From Cesiribacteraceae bacterium YIM B00369 (GTDB lineage Bacteria; Bacteroidota; Bacteroidia; Cytophagales; Cyclobacteriaceae): DNA of 64,000 nt. The DNA lies in the NCBI GenBank assembly GCA_017948555.1, contig JAFMYY010000003.1:186001-250000 (forward strand), read 5' to 3'. Below, one piece after another: positions 18,187 through 26,518 of the stretch. The number at the start of each line of letters is the position of its first letter. The stretch's first letter is position 1. Made by a program: the position numbers and the translations under genes. The notes below the pieces were generated by a model. The model was not told where the DNA came from. It ran no database searches and saw only the letters and a list, made by a program, of their open reading frames with translations.

Positions 18187-18801
18187 ATGAATGACGAAAG
18201 GGTAACTATCTCACAATATCAGCCAATGCTCGTATCCATTGCCTATAAAATGGTAAATAACATAATGGACGCGGAAGACATTGTGCAGGATACTCTTTTG
18301 AAGTTCCTGAGCACAAACAGTCAGCACATCCAGAATGTTAAGGCTTACCTTATAAAGGCTGTCACCAACAACTGCATCAATCACCTTAAAAAGTTAAAGC
18401 AAAATGCGGAGGAACTGTTGGACCCGCTGCTTCATTCGGAGTGGATAGCCTCTTTTGAATTTGACTTTTCTAAAGTTGACCTGGAAGCAGAACTTTCCCA
18501 GGCTTTTAAAGTAGTTATGCAGAAACTCGAACCAAATGAGCGGGCAGTATATCTCTTCAGGGAAGTTTTTAGCTTTGACTACTCCGAAATTGCAGAAATT
18601 GTGGAAAAAAAGAAAGATAACTGCCGCCAGTTATATTGCCGTGCCCAGGGAAAACTCAGGGAGGAGAAGGAACGCTTTAACCTGAATATTGACCAGCAGA
18701 AGCAAACCTTTAACAGCTTTTTGGAAAGCTGCAGGGAAGGGAGTTTTAAAAACCTGATCGATTTGTTAAAAGCCGATATGGCCGGAAAGACAAAAGAATA
18801 A
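18187..18801 (+). CDS. SigJ/ECF41-like RNA polymerase sigma factor lacking the SnoaL domain
   Basis: This 204-residue ECF sigma factor has region 2 at about 8-80 (AYKMVNNIMDAEDIVQDTLLK) and region 4 at about 110-165 (LEPNERAVYLFREVFSFDYSEIAEIV). The region 4 helix continues into NCRQLYCRAQGKLREE, a pattern typical of the SigJ/ECF41 group. Members of that group normally carry a SnoaL-like C-terminal domain of 100 or more residues that regulates activity. Here the sequence enters the domain's first helix (FNSFLESCREGSFKNLIDLL) and then stops. No frameshifted remainder is visible in the next 226 bases. The protein may be a constitutively active or differently controlled variant. No anti-sigma gene is adjacent. 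Confidence 0.82.
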   Translation: MNDERVTISQYQPMLVSIAYKMVNNIMDAEDIVQDTLLKFLSTNSQHIQNVKAYLIKAVTNNCINHLKKLKQNAEELLDPLLHSEWIASFEFDFSKVDLEAELSQAFKVVMQKLEPNERAVYLFREVFSFDYSEIAEIVEKKKDNCRQLYCRAQGKLREEKERFNLNIDQQKQTFNSFLESCREGSFKNLIDLLKADMAGKTKE

Positions 18802-18916
18802 AAGATAAGAAAGATCATCCTTCCATCTCCCCTCCTCAGGCCTGAACAGAAGCACACCCTCCTTATCCAATACAGGACAAAAGCCCATATTTAGAAATCA
18901 ATCCCGGTATGGGAAC

Positions 18917-18950
18917 AACTGCTGCTCTGCTTTGTCCCTGAACAGCAGTT
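18917..18950 (+). terminator. Weak hairpin downstream of the ECF sigma gene
   Basis: AACTGCTG (18917-18924) pairs with CAGCAGTT (18943-18950) around an 18-base loop and is followed by an AT-rich stretch without a true T-run. It may be a weak terminator for the sigma gene, though this is uncertain. Confidence 0.28.
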
Positions 18951-19001
18951 AACATTATTAAAAGGCATTAGTGTATGTTCTGGCACAGTTTTTCATTACT
19001 C

Positions 19002-19027
19002 AATGGAAGGATTAAAACACTTCCATT
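19002..19027 (+). promoter_or_regulatory. Inverted repeat abutting the start codon of the receiver-like gene
   Basis: AATGGAAG (19002-19009) and CTTCCATT (19020-19027) form a perfect 8-bp inverted repeat with a ten-base spacer, ending exactly at the ATG at 19028. In mRNA it would form a hairpin over the translation initiation region; in DNA it could be a dimeric operator. Confidence 0.45.
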
Positions 19028-19519
19028 ATGATATTTATAGTGAACAGCGAACCTTTTGCCGCAGTACAGTTTCAAAACCAGCTTAAAAGTATAAATAATA
19101 ATTCTGCAGAAGTTTATTTATCAACAGAAGAAACGGAACAGAACCTGTACAAACATCCGGATATAATCCTCCTGGACGAAAACCTGGGGCTGGCTGACTT
19201 ACTTTACTTAACGCAATCCATAAAAGCTTATGATGCCAGCATCCAGATCATCTGGATCTGCAACCCGAACTCCTCTGATTTAAAGAAAATGTACAGGAGC
19301 TATGGTGTAATGCAATGCCTGGCGAAAGGAGAATATTTTCTTGAGCGCCTCAGCCTTACCATCATTGAAGCCCGTGAAACTCTAACCCGCAGCAAAGGCC
19401 GCCAGAACAGAATTGAACACCTCAGGCAAAACATTCTCAATATGGCAACAGACCAGCCTGCGGGCACTGTACAAAATGAAAACTATAAACTGAAAGAAGC
19501 AAAATTCTTTCTTTTCTGA
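19028..19519 (+). CDS. Degenerate response-regulator receiver-like protein
   Basis: This 163-residue protein looks like a lone CheY-like receiver with a C-terminal extension. PDIILLDENLG supplies the phospho-acceptor aspartate (about D51), and the conserved lysine is probably in CLAKGEYF (about K99). The N-terminal acidic pair that normally binds magnesium is replaced: the first strand reads FIVNSEPF. Residues 115-163 form a charged helical tail with no DNA-binding motif. It may be a pseudo-receiver that interacts with partners rather than a phosphotransfer protein. No kinase gene is adjacent; the nearest is at 22640. Confidence 0.6.
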   Translation: MIFIVNSEPFAAVQFQNQLKSINNNSAEVYLSTEETEQNLYKHPDIILLDENLGLADLLYLTQSIKAYDASIQIIWICNPNSSDLKKMYRSYGVMQCLAKGEYFLERLSLTIIEARETLTRSKGRQNRIEHLRQNILNMATDQPAGTVQNENYKLKEAKFFLF

Positions 19520-19591
19520 AAAACGGAGCAAAAAGAATTCCCGCAGGAACACCGGAATGTAAATTCCTCAACTCCGGACCTGGAAAAAAAA

Positions 19592-19623
19592 TTGCATGGG
19601 GTACTTATATTTTAGTACCTTAG
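19592..19623 (+). promoter_or_regulatory. Putative promoter with embedded inverted repeat upstream of the TonB receptor
   Basis: TTG at 19592-19594 and TACCTTAG at 19616-19623 (one mismatch to TAnnTTTG) are 21 bases apart, a fair Bacteroidota promoter layout 25 bases before the ATG. Between and overlapping these elements, GGTAC (19600-19604) and GTACC (19615-19619) form an inverted repeat that a repressor could use. Iron-dependent control would fit the gene product but is not shown. Confidence 0.4.
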
Positions 19624-19648
19624 TGGCAAATTTTTTATCTTTTTTATC

Positions 19649-21910
19649 ATGCGTGAGAATATTCTTTTTTATCTGTTCTTCTTTTTTTCCTGTTTACAGG
19701 CTTCCGCCCAGGTAAACATTACGGTTACAGATGCTGAAACCGGCACTCCCCTGGATAGTGTCCTTATTCAAAACACAGCTTCAGGCGAAAGCCTGAGAAC
19801 AGATGCCCGGGGAAATGCAGAAATCCCATGGGCGCTCCCTGCTGATGTCCGGCTTTTTAAACCATCTTACAAAAACAAAACACTCACCCTTAGCAGGAAC
19901 CGGAACAATAGCAGAATTACCCTGACCCCTCTGAACGTACAATTACCGGAGGTGGTAGTGAAGGCATACGAACAAAACCGCCCTATTGAGGAAGTCCCGG
20001 GCAGTATCCATCGTCTTTCGGAGGAAGAAATAGGCCGTTTTGACCAAACAAGCCTGCTTGCATCCACAAACGTAGTGCCTGGTGTGCGACTCGAGGAACG
20101 CTCCCCCGGCAGCTACAGGGTATCCATCAGAGGAAGCTCCATACGGGCACCCTTTGGTGTAAGGAATGTAAAAATATACTGGAACGGAATGCCCCTTACC
20201 GAACCAGGGGGCGACACACAACTGAACTTTATCGACCTTGTCAATATCGACGGGATGGAAGTTATTAAAGGCCCCGCCGGAAGTATTTATGGCGCCGGTA
20301 CCGGGGGAGCAATGCTGCTGGAAACAAACCCCGACAGGAATGGAGCAGAAGCAGGCTATATGGGCGGCAGCTATGGTTTACAGCGTACCTATGTTAAAGT
20401 ACAAACCGGAAACAATACCGACCGTTACGGAATAAGGATTGCGCATCAGCAAACGGACGGTTACCGCGAGCACAGCGCTTTTGAACGTTTGGTTGCCCAG
20501 CTGAGTACGCAGCATGAGCTGAGCAATGACCGCCAGCTTAACGCTCACCTGCTCTACACCAACCTCTCTTACCAGATACCCGGAGGCTTAAACCCTGAAC
20601 AGTACCTGGAAAACCGCCGGCAGGCACGCCCCGGAGGCCCCTTCAGCAGCGTGGCCACAAATGCCTCTATTAATTACGATGTACTCATAAGCAATCTGAG
20701 CCACTCCATCAGGAAAGAGAACTGGAGCAACCAGACTACCCTGTATACTTATCTTCATTATTTTGATCACCCCTTTAATAATGATTATAAGAAGGAAAAT
20801 ACCATTGCCGGCGGCGGCAGGTCAGTATTCCAGTACCACTTTTCTCTCCGGGATGTAGATGCTACTCTAACTGCCGGAGGTGAATACCAGCTCCAGCAAC
20901 GCTCCGCATTGAATTTCGATAATAAAGGAGGAGCTCCCGATACACTGAACTTCAGCGATGAAATTACCTCCGGCCAGCACCTGCTTTTCCTGCAGGCCGA
21001 TGCTGAACTACCCCGCGACTGGTTTCTTACCGGCGGCTTAAGCTATAACCGCCTTCGCTACAATATTAACCGCCTGCACAACCGGAGCGAGGGTTTTATT
21101 GGCAACGTCAGGACCAGTTTCGACCCTGACCTTGCTGCCCGTGTAGGGTTCGTTAAAAAATTGCATCCTGCGGTAAACCTTCACGGCAGCCTGAGCCAGG
21201 GCTTTTCCCCTCCGGGCTTGCGGGAATTCAGGACCAACGAAGGCAGCATAAACACCGGACTTGCCCCTGAAAGAGGCACCAATTATGAGCTGGGTATTCG
21301 CGGCAATCTGTTAAACAACAGGCTATATTACGACCTTACCGCTTTTCATCTTCGTCTTGACCAGACAATTGTCAGCTACCAGGATGCTTCAGGCGTATCT
21401 TTATTCCGGAATGCGGGTGCTACCCGGCAAAACGGGCTGGAGCTTTGGGCCGATTATCTGTTAATGAAAGAAAACAATGGTTTTTTCAGGCAGATCCGCC
21501 TCCGCCAGGCTTATACCTACATGCACTTTACCTATAAGGAGTATGAGCAGAGGGGAGAAGATTACTCAGGCCAAAGAATGCCGGGAGTTGCCCCGCATAC
21601 AATAAGCAGCTCCTTTACCATCCGGACCAAACCGGGAATAAACCTGCAGGCCGACTGGCAGTATGTGGATAAAATTCTGCTGAACGATGCAGGAACCGTA
21701 AGCGCAGATGCTTACAACCTTCTTCGTGCAAGAATATCATACGGCTTTGCCTTTGGCAGAGTAAGGCCGGAAATTTATCTGGGCGCAGATAATCTGCTGA
21801 ATGAATTATACAGTCTTGGCAATGACATTAATCCCGAATATGGAAACCGCTACTTCCAGCCGGCAGCAGAAAGGAGTATTTTTGCAGGAATAAGACTGGA
21901 ATTCAGATAA
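19649..21910 (+). CDS. TonB-dependent outer-membrane receptor
   Basis: This 753-residue outer-membrane protein begins with a signal peptide of about 21 residues ending in ASAQ. Next come a carboxypeptidase-regulatory-like domain (about 22-95), a linker ending LPEVVVKAYEQN (a TonB-box-like segment), and a plug domain (about 110-225) with VPGVRLEERSPGSYRVSIRG, VIKGPAGSIYGAGTGGA and similar motifs. The rest is a 22-strand-type barrel ending with an aromatic-poor LEFR. The plug and barrel resemble siderophore or metal-chelate receptors more than the SusC type: it is 290 residues shorter than the SusC at 52686 and has no SusD partner. The ligand is unknown. Confidence 0.88.
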   Translation: MRENILFYLFFFFSCLQASAQVNITVTDAETGTPLDSVLIQNTASGESLRTDARGNAEIPWALPADVRLFKPSYKNKTLTLSRNRNNSRITLTPLNVQLPEVVVKAYEQNRPIEEVPGSIHRLSEEEIGRFDQTSLLASTNVVPGVRLEERSPGSYRVSIRGSSIRAPFGVRNVKIYWNGMPLTEPGGDTQLNFIDLVNIDGMEVIKGPAGSIYGAGTGGAMLLETNPDRNGAEAGYMGGSYGLQRTYVKVQTGNNTDRYGIRIAHQQTDGYREHSAFERLVAQLSTQHELSNDRQLNAHLLYTNLSYQIPGGLNPEQYLENRRQARPGGPFSSVATNASINYDVLISNLSHSIRKENWSNQTTLYTYLHYFDHPFNNDYKKENTIAGGGRSVFQYHFSLRDVDATLTAGGEYQLQQRSALNFDNKGGAPDTLNFSDEITSGQHLLFLQADAELPRDWFLTGGLSYNRLRYNINRLHNRSEGFIGNVRTSFDPDLAARVGFVKKLHPAVNLHGSLSQGFSPPGLREFRTNEGSINTGLAPERGTNYELGIRGNLLNNRLYYDLTAFHLRLDQTIVSYQDASGVSLFRNAGATRQNGLELWADYLLMKENNGFFRQIRLRQAYTYMHFTYKEYEQRGEDYSGQRMPGVAPHTISSSFTIRTKPGINLQADWQYVDKILLNDAGTVSADAYNLLRARISYGFAFGRVRPEIYLGADNLLNELYSLGNDINPEYGNRYFQPAAERSIFAGIRLEFR

Positions 21911-21947
21911 AGAAATTTTATATTTATACCGAAATATTAAGCGAAAA

Positions 21948-22538
21948 ATGGAAACCTCTTTTAGCCCCGCCGCGCTGAACAAGCTGATACAGAACAGACG
22001 CTCTGTTTACACCAATATGTTTACCGGTGAAAAGGTTGACGATGCCATTATTGAGCAGATGCTGGAAAACGCAAACTGGGCTCCCACCCATGCCCTTACC
22101 GAACCCTGGAGATTTAAGGTTTTTACCGGCAACGGATTGCAGCAGCTGGCAAATTATCAGTCGGGCCTTTACAGGCAGAAGGCAGAAGCAGAAGGTACAT
22201 TTTCTGATTCCACCTTCGGGAAATTACAGGAAAAACCACTGCAGTGTTCCCACATAATAAGTATTGGTATGCAGCGCGATCCGAAGGGAAAAGTACCTGA
22301 AATAGAAGAGGTGGAAGCAGTAGCCTGTGCCGTTCAGAATATGTACCTTACCGCAACCGCTTACGGAGTGGGCTGCTACTGGGGCTCGGGCGGGATTACC
22401 TATTATCCTGAAGCAAAAGATTTTTTCGGATGCGGACAGGAAGGTAAACTCTTAGGATTTCTTTATATTGGAATGCCGGCAAAATGGCCTGTGGGGAACA
22501 GAAAACCAATAGCTGACAAGGTTGAATGGGTCCGGTAA
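21948..22538 (+). CDS. Nitroreductase family protein
   Basis: This 196-residue FMN-dependent oxidoreductase has the YdjA-like nitroreductase pattern: an N-terminal RRSVYTNMF, then ENANWAPTHALTEPWRF (FMN and dimer contacts), and AYGVGCYWGSGG near residue 143. Family members reduce nitroaromatics or quinones with NAD(P)H; the physiological substrate is unknown. It follows the TonB receptor after 37 bases and may be cotranscribed with it. Confidence 0.9.
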   Translation: METSFSPAALNKLIQNRRSVYTNMFTGEKVDDAIIEQMLENANWAPTHALTEPWRFKVFTGNGLQQLANYQSGLYRQKAEAEGTFSDSTFGKLQEKPLQCSHIISIGMQRDPKGKVPEIEEVEAVACAVQNMYLTATAYGVGCYWGSGGITYYPEAKDFFGCGQEGKLLGFLYIGMPAKWPVGNRKPIADKVEWVR

Positions 22539-22566
22539 CCAGCAGGCTGGCACCAACAGTTTACAA

Positions 22567-22574
22567 TAGCTTTG
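22567..22574 (+). promoter_or_regulatory. Putative -7 element for the PAS histidine kinase
   Basis: TAGCTTTG is an exact TAnnTTTG match, giving a leader of about 58 bases before the ATG at 22640. The -33 region is weak. Confidence 0.4.
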
Positions 22575-22639
22575 TATGTTGCTTCTTGCATTTCTGTTTG
22601 TAAATTGTTAAAATACTGCTTCTTTAAGAGGTACAAATT

Positions 22640-25600
22640 ATGCATTCAAAGAGCTCCGCTTCAAATCCTGTTCAAAGTCCGGCAAGCCTTATGCCTCTTA
22701 CCTGCTGCTGGCTCGACCAGGAAAAACAACTTTTGTACCCTAATCAGTTGTTCTGTCAATTTTTCGGAGCACCGGATGAATTAACAGGCGAAACGCTTCT
22801 AGAATTTGTGCATCCTTCTGATGTTGCTCCCCTCCGGGAGGTACTGAACGAACAGCCGGCCGCAGAAAGAAAGCTCTGGTTCAGGATTAAAAGTGCTAAA
22901 GGAGAATATCTGTGGCACAGCTTTACATGGAAGCCATTTTCCAATGAACAAAATGAAGCGGGTTTTATCACCATCTTTCAGGATATTCATGAGTTTTATA
23001 ATAACCAGGAGTTTCTGAACAACCGCTTCAGCAGAATATTTAATGAAACTTTCCAGTTTTCAGGCCTGCTTGATCTTGACGGCATCCTGCTGGAAGCAAA
23101 CAGATCATGGCTTGAGTTAGGGGGCTACCAGTTAAAAGAGGTAAAGGGCGATTACTTCTGGAAATCGGGCTGGTGGAATGAGAACACCGGAAGGCACCGG
23201 CGGTTGTCGCAGGCGGTAAAGGAAGCCGCTAACGGAAAGCTGGTGCGTCTGGAAGAGGTCGTGTACAGCGCCGGAGGCAAAGAGATTATTATTGAGCTCT
23301 TGCTGAAGCCCCTGTATAATGAAGCAAGCGAAATAACACATCTTATTGCCGAAGGGCGGGATATTACGGAACTGAAGCATACCCGCGACCAGCTTAAGTA
23401 TTCAGAAAAAAAATGGCGCACACTGGTGGAAAACACACCGGATGTGATTATACGCCATAATACCAGGCTGGAGTTCACTTTTGTGAACCAGGCCATTACC
23501 CGCCAGACCGGCCTCCCGCCGGACCATTTTACCGGAAAAACCCCTGATCTCGTTCAACTTTCAGACAAAAGAAGAAAAAACTATATCCGGCACCTTGAAA
23601 CGGCTATGCTGGAAAAGAAACAAATAGAATATACCTCAGAAACTGAGACAGCTTCAGGCACGGCTGTATTTCTTATTACAATTACCCCGGAACTGAATGA
23701 GAAACACGAAGTGGAGAGCCTCCTGGTTCTCTCCCGCGATATTACTGAATTAAAGGAAAAGGAGAAGCTGCTGGCAAGAGCTAATCAGGACCTTAGCCTG
23801 TCGAACCTTAAGCTCAGGAATATCCTTGACAGCACAAAGGATATTATATGCTCACGCGATAATCAGCTGAACCTGCTTGCCTTTAATAAAGCTTTTGAGG
23901 ACGCATACAGGAAACTGTATGGATTAACTCCTGAGCCAGGAAAATCATTAGAACAAACACTTTCTCACCTGCCGGAAATAATTGAAAGCACAAAGGCTAA
24001 CTGGAATAGGGCTCTGCAGGGAGAAGCCTTTACCATTCTTCAGGAGCTGGGAGATGCACGTTATAAGAAAGTTACTTTTGAAACCAACTTCAACCCTATC
24101 TATAATGAAAACAACAAGGTAATAGGGGCCACCTTTATTGGCCGCGATGTTACTCAGGAGCAAAAGATAGAAAAAGAGCTTAAAGATGCACGGGAGTTCC
24201 TTATACTTGCTGAAAATTTACCCCAGATAATTTTCACCACCGGTTCCGATGGTCTGCCTGACTACCTCAACCAGGCATTTTATGAATATACAGGTTTAAG
24301 TGATGATGAAATAAAAGGAGTCTTCGGAGAGAATTTTATTTATCCCGGAGATTTAAAAGCACTTGCAGTCAGCTGGTCCGATGCGGTAAGCAAGCAGGAA
24401 GGACTCCAGCAGGAAATACGTATCCGCCACCACTCCGGAGAGTACCGGTGGAACCTTATAAGGTTTTTACCTCTGCTAAACGGACAGCACAATCCGTTTA
24501 AATGGATTGGCTCAGCTACTGATATCCATGAAGCTAAAATATCGGAGGAGCAACAACGGCTTGCTGCCAGCGAGTTCAGGCAGCTTACCGAATCCCTGCC
24601 CCAGATAATATGGACGGCTACTCCGGAAGGGAAGATTAATTACCTCAACTATAAATGGTATGAGTATACAGGGCAGGAACGCGGCCGGATTAATTTCGAT
24701 AACTGGGTTACCCTCCTCCACCCCGAGGACCAGGAACTGGTTGCCGAAAGCTGGCAACACGCAATTGCCAACAAGGAAGAATACATAAACGAATACCGGC
24801 TACGCAATAAAGAAGGGCAGTTCCGCTGGTTTTTGGGAAAAGCACTCCCTCTTTTTAATACCAATGGAGAGGTAATAAAATGGTTTGGGTCCTTTACCGA
24901 TATCCATGACCAGAAGTTACAGAACAAGCGGCTGTGGTTACAAAATATGCAGCTGAACCAGATTAATCAGTACCTCGATAATTTCGTGCATACTGCGGCT
25001 CACGATCTGCGTGCTCCCATAGTAAACATTAAAGGCCTGGTAAGTCTCCTGGAAGATGTTAACGAAGAGAAAAAAGACCAGATCGTACATAACCTGAAGA
25101 TCTCATCCGACAGGCTGGACTCCACCCTCCAGGGCATGATACAGCTGATAGAGGCCCAAAGCCAGACAGGGGACCTTTCGAGAAACATTAATGTAAGGGA
25201 GGTTTTTACCCAAATCCTTAATGATTATAAGGAAGAGCTGGAAGAAATAGAGCACGAACTGGATATCGACTTTTCTGACTGCTATAACATAAACTTTGTA
25301 CTTCCTTACCTGAAAAGCACTTTCCGGAACCTCATCAGCAACTCCCTGAAATACCGGAAAGAAGGAGAAGTACTTAAACTTACTATCAAATGCAGGCAGG
25401 AAGATGATTTTCTGATCTTCTCTTATAAAGATAATGGAATAGGTATCGACATGGCGCGTTTCGGTAAAAACCTGTTCCGCCCCTTCCGCCGCTTTACCAG
25501 CCAGGCAAGCGGCAAAGGAATAGGCATGCACATTGTAAATAACATGATGGTAAAAACCGGGGGAAAAATAAAAGTTGAAAGTACCCTGGGAGAAGGAACC

Positions 25601-25675
25601 ACCTTTACTTTATACCTTAAAAATCAGCCTGTAATAAGGGAAGAGGATTTAGATTTCCCGGAAGGAATCTGGTAG
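22640..25675 (+). CDS. Soluble multi-PAS sensor histidine kinase
   Basis: This 1011-residue kinase has no transmembrane segment or signal peptide, so it should sense cytoplasmic or diffusible signals. Six PAS/PAC units can be placed at about 24-115, 125-250, 255-375, 385-510, 520-640 and 645-765; several end in the typical PAC phrase such as GRDITELK, SRDITELK or GSATDIHEAK. The dimerisation helix carries the phospho-acceptor histidine H788 in HTAAHDLRAPIVN. The ATPase domain has an N box (FRNLISNSLKYR), G1 (YKDNGIGID), an F box (LFRPFRRF) and G2 (GKGIGMHIV). No receiver domain or response-regulator gene is next to it, so the output is unknown. Its last 52 bases overlap the convergent methyltransferase gene. 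Confidence 0.92.
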   Translation: MHSKSSASNPVQSPASLMPLTCCWLDQEKQLLYPNQLFCQFFGAPDELTGETLLEFVHPSDVAPLREVLNEQPAAERKLWFRIKSAKGEYLWHSFTWKPFSNEQNEAGFITIFQDIHEFYNNQEFLNNRFSRIFNETFQFSGLLDLDGILLEANRSWLELGGYQLKEVKGDYFWKSGWWNENTGRHRRLSQAVKEAANGKLVRLEEVVYSAGGKEIIIELLLKPLYNEASEITHLIAEGRDITELKHTRDQLKYSEKKWRTLVENTPDVIIRHNTRLEFTFVNQAITRQTGLPPDHFTGKTPDLVQLSDKRRKNYIRHLETAMLEKKQIEYTSETETASGTAVFLITITPELNEKHEVESLLVLSRDITELKEKEKLLARANQDLSLSNLKLRNILDSTKDIICSRDNQLNLLAFNKAFEDAYRKLYGLTPEPGKSLEQTLSHLPEIIESTKANWNRALQGEAFTILQELGDARYKKVTFETNFNPIYNENNKVIGATFIGRDVTQEQKIEKELKDAREFLILAENLPQIIFTTGSDGLPDYLNQAFYEYTGLSDDEIKGVFGENFIYPGDLKALAVSWSDAVSKQEGLQQEIRIRHHSGEYRWNLIRFLPLLNGQHNPFKWIGSATDIHEAKISEEQQRLAASEFRQLTESLPQIIWTATPEGKINYLNYKWYEYTGQERGRINFDNWVTLLHPEDQELVAESWQHAIANKEEYINEYRLRNKEGQFRWFLGKALPLFNTNGEVIKWFGSFTDIHDQKLQNKRLWLQNMQLNQINQYLDNFVHTAAHDLRAPIVNIKGLVSLLEDVNEEKKDQIVHNLKISSDRLDSTLQGMIQLIEAQSQTGDLSRNINVREVFTQILNDYKEELEEIEHELDIDFSDCYNINFVLPYLKSTFRNLISNSLKYRKEGEVLKLTIKCRQEDDFLIFSYKDNGIGIDMARFGKNLFRPFRRFTSQASGKGIGMHIVNNMMVKTGGKIKVESTLGEGTTFTLYLKNQPVIREEDLDFPEGIW

Positions 25676-26406
25676 CCCTGCACCAGGAGCATCCAGCGGA
25701 AAGCCCACCGCCAGCGAAGACGGAAATGCTTAACACCCGCCCTGTTCATAATATTTTCCCAGTCTTTTCTGGAGAAGGCCCGCAGTACCGAAACCGGGGC
25801 ATCGTGCTGCACCATCCGCGATTTACTCACTAAAGCAGTAATCCATTTTATGGAATAGTACGCCAGAGGGTGCCGGTGCAAATCGTTTACCACCAGGCCC
25901 AGCCGGGCCTGCTCCTTCAGCTGCCCCAGCATGCGAACCAGTTGCTCATTGGTAAAGTGATGTGTAAACAAGGTGCAGGTTACGATATCGAATTTTTGCT
26001 TACGGAACTCCTCAGAAAATATATCGGCAGCCATAAATTGAATTTCCGGATAGGCGGCAGTATTCCCTTCTGCATATTTAATAATATGCGGGTTGGCATC
26101 CACTCCAAAAAGGCGGACAGGAATCCCCTCTTTACGTGCCCAGCGGGCAATAACCATCAGCATATCGCCTCCCCCACAGCCAATGTCAGCTATAGCAACA
26201 GGCCCGGCGGCAGTGCTGCCTTTAAGTAAGCGGGCTATTCCTTTCAAGGTAAGTTTATTGCCTCCCAAAAACCGGTTAATTACCTTCAGTTCACGCAACG
26301 CCTGGTGCCAGTCAGGCCCTGTCCCCTGCAAATCATCCATAATTTCTTTCTGATCGCTTCGCCTGGCAAAGTTTACAGCAGGTAAGGAAGTTGGTACTGC
26401 AATCAT
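25624..26406 (-). CDS. Class I SAM-dependent methyltransferase of the type III PKS cluster
   Basis: This 260-residue methyltransferase has the SAM-binding loop ADIGCGGGDML (about 74-84), an acidic residue at the end of strand 2 (GVDANP) and the post-motif VTCTLFTHHF. LRELKVINRFLGG near the N-terminus is typical of small-molecule methyltransferases found beside type III polyketide synthases in Bacteroidota. It lies 112 bases downstream of the synthase in the same direction, so O- or C-methylation of the resorcinol/pyrone product is the natural guess. An in-frame start at 26460 is possible, but the ATG at 26406 leaves a sensible N-terminus. The 3' end overlaps the convergent histidine kinase gene. 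Confidence 0.85.
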   Translation of the reverse strand: MIAVPTSLPAVNFARRSDQKEIMDDLQGTGPDWHQALRELKVINRFLGGNKLTLKGIARLLKGSTAAGPVAIADIGCGGGDMLMVIARWARKEGIPVRLFGVDANPHIIKYAEGNTAAYPEIQFMAADIFSEEFRKQKFDIVTCTLFTHHFTNEQLVRMLGQLKEQARLGLVVNDLHRHPLAYYSIKWITALVSKSRMVQHDAPVSVLRAFSRKDWENIMNRAGVKHFRLRWRWAFRWMLLVQGYQIPSGKSKSSSLITG

Positions 26407-26457
26407 ATTTGTAAAAAAAATAATAGTTAAAAAATTAAAATCAGGGGCCGAGCTCAA

Positions 26458-26467
26458 CACCCGGGTG
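26458..26467. other. GC-rich palindrome between the PKS and methyltransferase genes
   Basis: CACCCGGGTG is a perfect 10-bp palindrome within a GC-rich patch (26443-26497). On the minus strand it is followed by very T-rich sequence (26407-26442). The arrangement could act as a partial terminator that lowers methyltransferase expression, but pairing beyond the palindrome is imperfect. Confidence 0.3.
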
Positions 26468-26518
26468 AGAGGCTCAATTTCCCCGGGTTCCGGGTCAGAT
26501 ATCTCCTTTCTGAAAATA

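Noticed and set aside
19649-21910. A second SusC gene
   Set aside because: It has the short siderophore-receptor length, lacks the long SusC plug phrases and has no SusD partner.
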